Source: Nitrosospira sp. Nl5 (GTDB taxonomy: Bacteria > Pseudomonadota > Gammaproteobacteria > Burkholderiales > Nitrosomonadaceae). Taken from it: 64,000 nt of DNA. Made by a program: the position numbers and the translations under genes. The stretch is from NCBI RefSeq assembly GCF_900102495.1, contig NZ_FMVQ01000008.1:62001-126000 (forward strand). The letters run 5' to 3'. The notes beneath the pieces were generated by a model. That model saw only the letters and a list, made by a program, of their open reading frames with translations. It made no database searches and was not told the origin of the DNA. Shown here one piece after another: positions 59,121 through 64,000 of the stretch; positions within the stretch are counted from its first letter, which is position 1; each line of letters opens with the position of its first letter.

Positions 59121-60929
59121 TCAAGCGCGAAGAATCTCCAGCAGGTCGTTGCCGTAACGCTCCAGTTTACGCGCACCAATACCAGGCACTTCGCGCAATT
59201 CGCTTTCCGTTTGCGGACGCAGGCGCACCAATTCCGACAGCGTTGCATCGTGAAACACGACATAAGCGGGAACGCCATGCTTTTTCGCAGTTTCGGTGCG
59301 CCATGCCCGTAAGTGCTCCCACAGTATACGAGCCGCCGGATCAAGCGTGGCAAACTTGTTTTCATGCGCAGCCGCGGCCTTAGCCGCGGTCTTCTTGCGT
59401 TCAGGCTGCAAGCGCAGAAAGACGGTTTGACTCCCATTCAATACCGCGCGGCTGGTTGTGGTGAGACGCAGCGAGCCATGTCCATCGTTGTCCGCCGCGA
59501 GCAAGCCGAGTGCCGCCAGTTGGCGAAACACCGCTCGCCATGTTTTTTCTTCCAGTTCCTTGCCGATACCGAAGGTGCTGACCTTATCATGACCCCATTG
59601 CCTCATGCGCGCGGTATCATTGCCGCGCAGCACGTCGATCAGATGCCCGGCGCCAAAGCGCTGGCCAGTGCGGAAGGCGCAAGACAGCGCCTTTTGTGCC
59701 GCCACCGTGCCGTCCCATACTTGCGGCGGATTGAGGCAAACATCGCAATTGCCACAAGTGGCGCTGGTTGCAGTCTCGCCAAAATAATCAAGCAGGCGCA
59801 CGCGGCGGCAGGTGGTGGCCTCGCACAGCGCCAGCAGCGCATCGAGCTTGGTCGAAGCTATCCGTTTAAACTGCGCCTGTGCCTCGGAACCCTCGATCAT
59901 GCGCCGCTGCTGCACCACATCGCCCAAACCGTAAGCCATCCATGCATTGGCCGCCTGACCATCGCGCCCCGCCCGGCCAGTTTCCTGATAATAGCCTTCG
60001 ACACTTTTGGGCAGGTCGAGATGCGCAACGAAGCGCACGTCCGGCTTGTCGATGCCCATGCCGAATGCAATTGTGGCAACCATCACAACGCCATCTTCGC
60101 GCAGAAATTTTTCCTGATTGCGGCTGCGCTCGGGCGCGGACATGCCAGCGTGGTACGCAAGCGCGGGAATGCCCTTTTCGGCCAGCCATACCGCGGTTTC
60201 CTCGACTTTCTTGCGCGATAGGCAATAAACGATGCCAGCATCGCCATCATGCTCAGCTTGGATAAAAGCAAGCAATTGCGCCTTCGCGTTCACCTTATCC
60301 ACGATCTGGTAGCGGATATTGGGACGGTCGAAACTGGAAACGAAAATCCGCCCGCCATCGAGGCCAAGGCGCTCGACGATTTCCTTGCGCGTCACGCTAT
60401 CCGCCGTCGCCGTCAGGGCAATGCGCGGTACGTCTGGAAATCGCTCATGCAGAATCGAAAGCTGGATGTATTCCGGCCGGAAGTCGTGCCCCCACTGCGA
60501 TACACAGTGCGCCTCATCAATGGCGAACAGCGAAAGCGGGCTGCGCGCCAGAAAATCGAGAAAGCGTGGCGTCAGCAACCGTTCCGGCGCTACATACACT
60601 AGGTCGTATGCCCCTTTGAGCATGGCGCCCTCGACTGCCGCGGCTTCCATTTGTGATAGAGAAGAATTGAGAAACGCTGCGCGCACCCCGGCTTCATGCA
60701 ACGCCGCTACCTGATTCTGCATCAGCGCAATCAGCGGCGAGACCACTACCGCAACGCCGTCGCGCAATAACGCCGGAATCTGGTAACACAACGATTTGCC
60801 ACCGCCGGTCGGCATTAGCACCAGGCAATCCCCGCCGTCGGCAACATGCGCGATCACTTCGGCCTGCCGACCGCGAAAAGCGGGATAGCCGAAGACGTCT
60901 TTGAGAAAGGCGAGCGCGCGAGACATCAT
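59121..60929 (-). CDS. recQ: ATP-dependent DNA helicase RecQ
   Basis: This 602-residue 3'-5' DNA helicase acts in recombination and repair. Motif I is [17 protein letters not shown], motif [21 protein letters not shown], and motif [13 protein letters not shown] zinc site lies in [12 protein letters not shown]...CGNCDVC of the RQC region. A C-terminal HRDC domain follows ([25 protein letters not shown]). The frame stays open 11 codons upstream (ATG 60962), but those codons lie inside an inverted-repeat element and are not part of RecQ; ATG 60929 or 60926 fits better. No clear ribosome binding site precedes either. Confidence 0.94.
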   Translation of the reverse strand: MMSRALAFLKDVFGYPAFRGRQAEVIAHVADGGDCLVLMPTGGGKSLCYQIPALLRDGVAVVVSPLIALMQNQVAALHEAGVRAAFLNSSLSQMEAAAVEGAMLKGAYDLVYVAPERLLTPRFLDFLARSPLSLFAIDEAHCVSQWGHDFRPEYIQLSILHERFPDVPRIALTATADSVTRKEIVERLGLDGGRIFVSSFDRPNIRYQIVDKVNAKAQLLAFIQAEHDGDAGIVYCLSRKKVEETAVWLAEKGIPALAYHAGMSAPERSRNQEKFLREDGVVMVATIAFGMGIDKPDVRFVAHLDLPKSVEGYYQETGRAGRDGQAANAWMAYGLGDVVQQRRMIEGSEAQAQFKRIASTKLDALLALCEATTCRRVRLLDYFGETATSATCGNCDVCLNPPQVWDGTVAAQKALSCAFRTGQRFGAGHLIDVLRGNDTARMRQWGHDKVSTFGIGKELEEKTWRAVFRQLAALGLLAADNDGHGSLRLTTTSRAVLNGSQTVFLRLQPERKKTAAKAAAAHENKFATLDPAARILWEHLRAWRTETAKKHGVPAYVVFHDATLSELVRLRPQTESELREVPGIGARKLERYGNDLLEILRA

Positions 60930-60930
60930 G

Positions 60931-61077
60931 TTCAACCGAGATAATCCATTAGGCGGCTCCATTTTCGCCGCTTGTCCCAGCGTCCAGAGACCAGGCTATG
61001 GACTTCTCCCAATCGGCAAAACTGTCTCCCGACCTGCCTCACCATCATCTCGGTCCTAATGGATTATCCGGGTTCAA
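60931..61077. repeat. Inverted-repeat (MITE-like) element abutting recQ
   Basis: GATAATCCATTAGG (60940-60953) is exactly complementary to CCTAATGGATTATC (61055-61068). The arms extend imperfectly outward: TTCAACC at 60931-60937 versus GGTTCAA at 61071-61077. The 147-base span has no gene and lies directly upstream of the likely recQ start. Size and terminal repeats suggest a miniature transposable element or an IS remnant; target duplications are not clear. Confidence 0.6.
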
Positions 61078-61154
61078 AAACGGGTCGCGCTACCGAAAAC
61101 GAATTGACAGAGAATCTGGATTTGTCTGCGCGGATGTTATGCGTTATGCATGCG

Positions 61155-62264
61155 TCAGCTAATCAATTTCCAGGCCAGATATTCTCCCGCCCGCAACGGA
61201 ATTAGTGTTTCTCCCGCAAATTCCAGTTGTTCAGGCATGATCCAGCTCTCCTTTTTCAGCGTTATGCTAACCGTATTGCGCGGCAGCTTATAGAAATCCG
61301 CCCCGTGAAAGCTGGCAAATGCTTCCAGTTTGTCTAGGGCGCCCGCATGTTCAAAAACTTCCGCATAGAGTTCAATCGCTGCGCGAGCGGTGTAAATGCC
61401 TGCGCAGCCACAGGCATTTTCCTTAGCGGATCTGGAATGCGGCGCGCTGTCAGTACCGAGAAAAAATTTAGGGTTACCGGTGGTCGCGGCTCCAACCAGT
61501 TCGCGCCGGTGGACTTCGCGTTTCAATATCGGAAGACAATAATGGTGCGGCCGGATGCCTCCTTGAAACAGCGCATTTCGACTGAGCAGCAGATGATGGG
61601 CGGTAATGGTGGCGGCAATATTGCCTGACGCCCCCTTGACGAATTCCACCGCCTCCCGAGTCGTAATATGCTCGAACACAATCCGTAATTGCGGGAAGCG
61701 CTGCGTAATGGGGATCAGCACCCGTTCCAGGAAAACTTTTTCCTTGTCGAACACGTCCACTTCGGGATCGGTCACTTCGCCATGCACCAACAGGGGGATG
61801 TCGGTCCGCTCCATGGTTTCGAGCGTGGCATAGCACTTGGCGATATCGCTAACACCCGCGTCCGAGTTTGTGGTGGCGCCTGCGGGGTAGTATTTCACGC
61901 CGTGTATGGCGCCATTTTTTCTAGCCGCGATAATTTCCGAAGGTGCGGTGTTATCGGTAAGGTAGAGCGTCATCAGCGGCTCGAAGCGCATTCCTGGCGG
62001 CAGGGCAGCAAGAATGCGCTTGCGGTACGCCAGCGCCATTCCGGTTGTCACCACCGGTGGTCTGAGGTTCGGCATGACGATAGCGCGGCCGAAGCGGCGC
62101 GCGGTGTCCGGCAGTACCGCGCGCATTTGCTCGCCGTCGCGCAGGTGGAGGTGCCAGTCGTCTGGCCGGGTGAGGGTTAGCGTTGTCAAGAAGGTGATGC
62201 GTGGTAGCGCGCTCGCAATGATTCCATAAATGCGTAAATTGAGATCCTGGCCCGTAGCGGTCAA
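61155..62264 (-). CDS. pyrC: Dihydroorotase (PyrC type)
   Basis: PyrC closes carbamoyl-aspartate to dihydroorotate in pyrimidine synthesis. The class II enzyme has the zinc ligands in [10 protein letters not shown], the carboxylated Lys in [15 protein letters not shown], His in LLVHGEVTD and VFEHITT, and Asp in FLGTDSAPH. The 369-residue frame starts at TTG 62264, chosen because AGGA lies 6 bases before it. This adds 25 residues before the usual beginning ([11 protein letters not shown]), so TTG 62189 is a real alternative giving 344 residues, nearer the family length. Confidence 0.94.
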   Translation of the reverse strand: MTATGQDLNLRIYGIIASALPRITFLTTLTLTRPDDWHLHLRDGEQMRAVLPDTARRFGRAIVMPNLRPPVVTTGMALAYRKRILAALPPGMRFEPLMTLYLTDNTAPSEIIAARKNGAIHGVKYYPAGATTNSDAGVSDIAKCYATLETMERTDIPLLVHGEVTDPEVDVFDKEKVFLERVLIPITQRFPQLRIVFEHITTREAVEFVKGASGNIAATITAHHLLLSRNALFQGGIRPHHYCLPILKREVHRRELVGAATTGNPKFFLGTDSAPHSRSAKENACGCAGIYTARAAIELYAEVFEHAGALDKLEAFASFHGADFYKLPRNTVSITLKKESWIMPEQLEFAGETLIPLRAGEYLAWKLIS

Positions 62265-62322
62265 CTATCGTCCTGGATGAAGTCGGATGCAACCGTTTCT
62301 ACTGCTTATACGACATATGTCG

Positions 62323-63501
62323 CTAGTCTGTTATTCGGCCCTCCAGCGTCGCTTGGGAGTGCATGGCTTTTTCTGCGATCAACTGGGTAGCAGCGGCAAC
62401 CTGTCCCCATGTGTTCCAGAGCAGGACACCGCGTACGCGCCCGTCGCGTAGATAATAAATGACACCTTTGCGGAAAGGTTCTTTCCAATCTTCGACAATA
62501 TCAAGGCTGGCATCCAGTTCTCCCACTGCTTCATAACCCAGTTCAAACAGATCGGAATAAAAGAATGGCTGGTGGCGATAGACATCCGATTGACCGGCCA
62601 TGTTTCGGCCCGCCATTTCTCCCATGACATTAGCATTATCCTCATGTTCCACGCGCATACGTTTTTCCAATATCGCGCTATGGAAATTTGCCACATCACC
62701 CGCCGCATAGATGTCGGCGTTGCTGGTGCGCAACTGCTCGTCCACGACAATGCCGTTGTCCACCGCGAGTCCGGATTGCGTGGCCAGCTCTGTATTGGGG
62801 AGAATGCCCAGTCCGGCCACAACTCCATCAGCCGGGATTTCCGTACCGCTTCCGGTGGTCACAATCGTTTTGGCGCCCGCCGTACGGACAGATTTAACGC
62901 TTTCGGACGTAAGCACGGTGACGCCCTTTTCGCGATAATAAGAATTTATGAACTCAACCAGGGGTTGCGGATAAACACGCGCACCGATGCCATTTTCCGG
63001 AAAAATCATGGTGACCCGCTTGTTGTTCATTGCAAGTGCGGCGGCGATTTCGGAACCAATGAAGCCCCCGCCGATCACAACAAAATCCGAGCCGTGTTCG
63101 CTCAGCTCGCGCAACTTCCGATAGTCGTCCGCGGTTCTGAAATAGATGATGCTTTTGCTGGAATCGGGAAAACGCCGTACCACACCACCTGTGGCAAGCA
63201 AAAGCTTTTCATAGGTATAGACGTTTCCGGCATCGTCAGTCGCAGTCTTTTTTGACGGGTCAAGCGCCACCACTTTTTTGCCGAGATGCATAGCGACGTT
63301 GAGACCGTGGGGGTTGCGCCAAATGGATTCGTATGGCGTGTCCTTCCATAGCGATTTGGTAAGGGGGGGGCGGTCATAGGGCAGATGGATCTCCTCGCAT
63401 ATCATCGCGATGGCACCGTTCTGATCGATTTTGCGGATACCGTGAACAGCAGAATCGGCGGTCATTCCACCGCCAACGATAAGGTATTTATGATGTTTCA
63501 T
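62323..63501 (-). CDS. AIF-like NAD(P)H/FAD oxidoreductase (ferredoxin reductase family)
   Basis: This 392-residue two-dinucleotide-domain flavoprotein has the FAD motif YLIVGGGMTADSAVHGIR, PYDRPPLTKSLWK, and LLLATGG. The NAD(P) motif is VVIGGGFIGSEIAAALA. The second FAD block is ADIYAAGDVANF. A C-terminal domain similar to that of apoptosis-inducing factor and rhodocoxin reductase follows. It would pass electrons from NAD(P)H to a ferredoxin or quinone. No ferredoxin or dioxygenase gene is next to it, so the partner is unknown. Confidence 0.88.
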   Translation of the reverse strand: MKHHKYLIVGGGMTADSAVHGIRKIDQNGAIAMICEEIHLPYDRPPLTKSLWKDTPYESIWRNPHGLNVAMHLGKKVVALDPSKKTATDDAGNVYTYEKLLLATGGVVRRFPDSSKSIIYFRTADDYRKLRELSEHGSDFVVIGGGFIGSEIAAALAMNNKRVTMIFPENGIGARVYPQPLVEFINSYYREKGVTVLTSESVKSVRTAGAKTIVTTGSGTEIPADGVVAGLGILPNTELATQSGLAVDNGIVVDEQLRTSNADIYAAGDVANFHSAILEKRMRVEHEDNANVMGEMAGRNMAGQSDVYRHQPFFYSDLFELGYEAVGELDASLDIVEDWKEPFRKGVIYYLRDGRVRGVLLWNTWGQVAAATQLIAEKAMHSQATLEGRITD

Positions 63502-63751
63502 GACAGTTCCTTGTAGACGTGCACCACCCGGCGCTTATTAAAAATTGACCACGTTATTCCAAAAGTTTGCCGTCCTATATCCAATGAAAGAAGATTGCTT
63601 AGGCATATTGCCGAATACATTATAGAGGGGACCCTTCCGGTAGCTTGGAAAATCCATGAATTCCCGCCATAGCGAGAATGACGCGTAATGCTTTTTGAAG
63701 GACGGACGGTCATCAGTGCGAGCGCTATCGCGGGGCAACATAATTCATCCT
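63502..63751. other. Gap with a REP-like palindrome
   Basis: No gene is supported. TTCCCGC (63661-63667) can pair with GCGAGAA (63671-63677) with one mismatch. The whole, read on the minus strand as CGTCATTCTCGCTATGGCGG plus GAATTC, resembles the dispersed GTCATTCCCGC palindromes of many Betaproteobacteria. Frames through it give the spurious HSRYGGNS-type translation such repeats produce. Confidence 0.5.
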
Positions 63752-63780
63752 TCTTCAACAAACTTATGCCAGTATATAAT
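63752..63780 (+). promoter_or_regulatory. Likely promoter of the last gene
   Basis: A perfect TATAAT (63775-63780) lies 17 bases after TCTTCA (63752-63757), a half-matching -35 box, about 54 bases before the next ATG. Confidence 0.5.
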
Positions 63781-63833
63781 GGGTTCCTCTACAAATTCAA
63801 AGTTATGGCCGAACATGGCCGCTGACGACCACG

Positions 63834-64000
63834 ATGACCACAATGGATGATACGAAAACCGATTCGGGAACGAACGCGATTGATATTTGCGTGCAGCATG
63901 CGCGAAAAACCCTGGAATCCCAGCTCCCGCGAATTAAAGACAAGGGATATGATTTCGCACCTCAGTTCAGGCAAATGACAATTCAGCTCTATCTGGTAGG
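63834..64000 (+). CDS. Unrecognised protein, N-terminal fragment
   Basis: A frame open to the end of the window begins MTTMDDTKTDSG at 63834, or at the ATG 63843. It reads a polar N-terminus followed by IDICVQHARKTLESQLPRIK and KGYDFAPQFRQMTIQLYLVG. About 55 residues are visible. I do not recognise the family; the pattern looks like a cytoplasmic helical protein. The promoter-like sequence upstream supports it as a real gene. Confidence 0.55.
   Translation, partial: MTTMDDTKTDSGTNAIDICVQHARKTLESQLPRIKDKGYDFAPQFRQMTIQLYLV

Noticed and set aside
59313-60221. 302-codon plus-strand frame inside recQ
   Set aside because: It lies antisense to well-conserved RecQ motifs, has no ribosome binding site and no recognisable domain; it results from GC-rich codon use.
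63498-63761. 87-codon minus-strand frame with HSRYGGNS
   Set aside because: This is the typical translation of a dispersed palindromic repeat, not a gene.

Overview
The window reads as chromosomal DNA of a Gram-negative betaproteobacterium. The best guess is an ammonia-oxidising Nitrosomonadaceae of the Nitrosospira type. This is an inference from the hopanoid cluster, a small soluble cytochrome c-552, a photorespiration-type alanine/serine-glyoxylate aminotransferase, a GatCAB amidotransferase, the rpsO-pnp and mreBCD-mrdAB-rlpA gene orders, and an S-adenosylhomocysteine riboswitch in front of ahcY. No rRNA, tRNA, CRISPR array, prophage or complete insertion sequence is visible. Coding density is high and most genes are housekeeping.

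Layout. 1-339 is the end of a porin gene. 0.7-9.5 kb is a hopanoid block: hpnH, the MlaC-like hpnM, the RND exporter hpnN, an MlaA-like lipoprotein, squalene-hopene cyclase and hpnG. It joins synthesis of adenosylhopane to genes for moving lipids to the outer membrane. 9.7-12.9 kb holds rpsO-pnp and dksA. 13.3-16.05 kb is the most unusual part: a secreted EF-hand protein with a degenerate HvfA-type RiPP-metallophore signature, a multinuclear iron-dependent oxidase (DUF692/HvfB/BufB type), its partner (DUF2063/HvfC/BufC type) and an overlapping methyltransferase gene. 16.2-23.8 kb carries an HI0933-type flavoprotein, rhlE, hslUV, xerC, a DUF484 gene and dapF.

From 24 to 28 kb lies the methyl cycle: metK, SAH riboswitch, ahcY and metF. 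A candidate structured RNA with its own terminator sits upstream of metK. After an aminotransferase gene, 29.4-36.2 kb is the rod-shape cluster (mreB, mreC, mreD, PBP2, rodA, rlpA). Divergent from it is gatCAB. 39.7-49 kb holds transketolase, a pteridine reductase, a MidA-type methyltransferase, a CBS protein, a GDT1 family transporter, a GlcF-like Fe-S protein whose first cluster motif lies upstream of any standard start codon, coq7, an OsmC protein and an ElyC/YdcF protein. 49.2-56 kb holds cytochrome c-552, a YyaL protein, ilvD, lgt, a methyltransferase and a START-like protein.

56-64 kb is looser: an orphan histidine kinase with an RsbRD-like N-terminus, ynfA, a small lipoprotein, a DCC thiol oxidoreductase, recQ, pyrC and an AIF-like flavoprotein. 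A 147-base inverted-repeat element abuts the recQ start. The window ends inside an unrecognised gene. Start codons were moved from the longest open frame wherever family length or a ribosome binding site argued for it; each entry says so.
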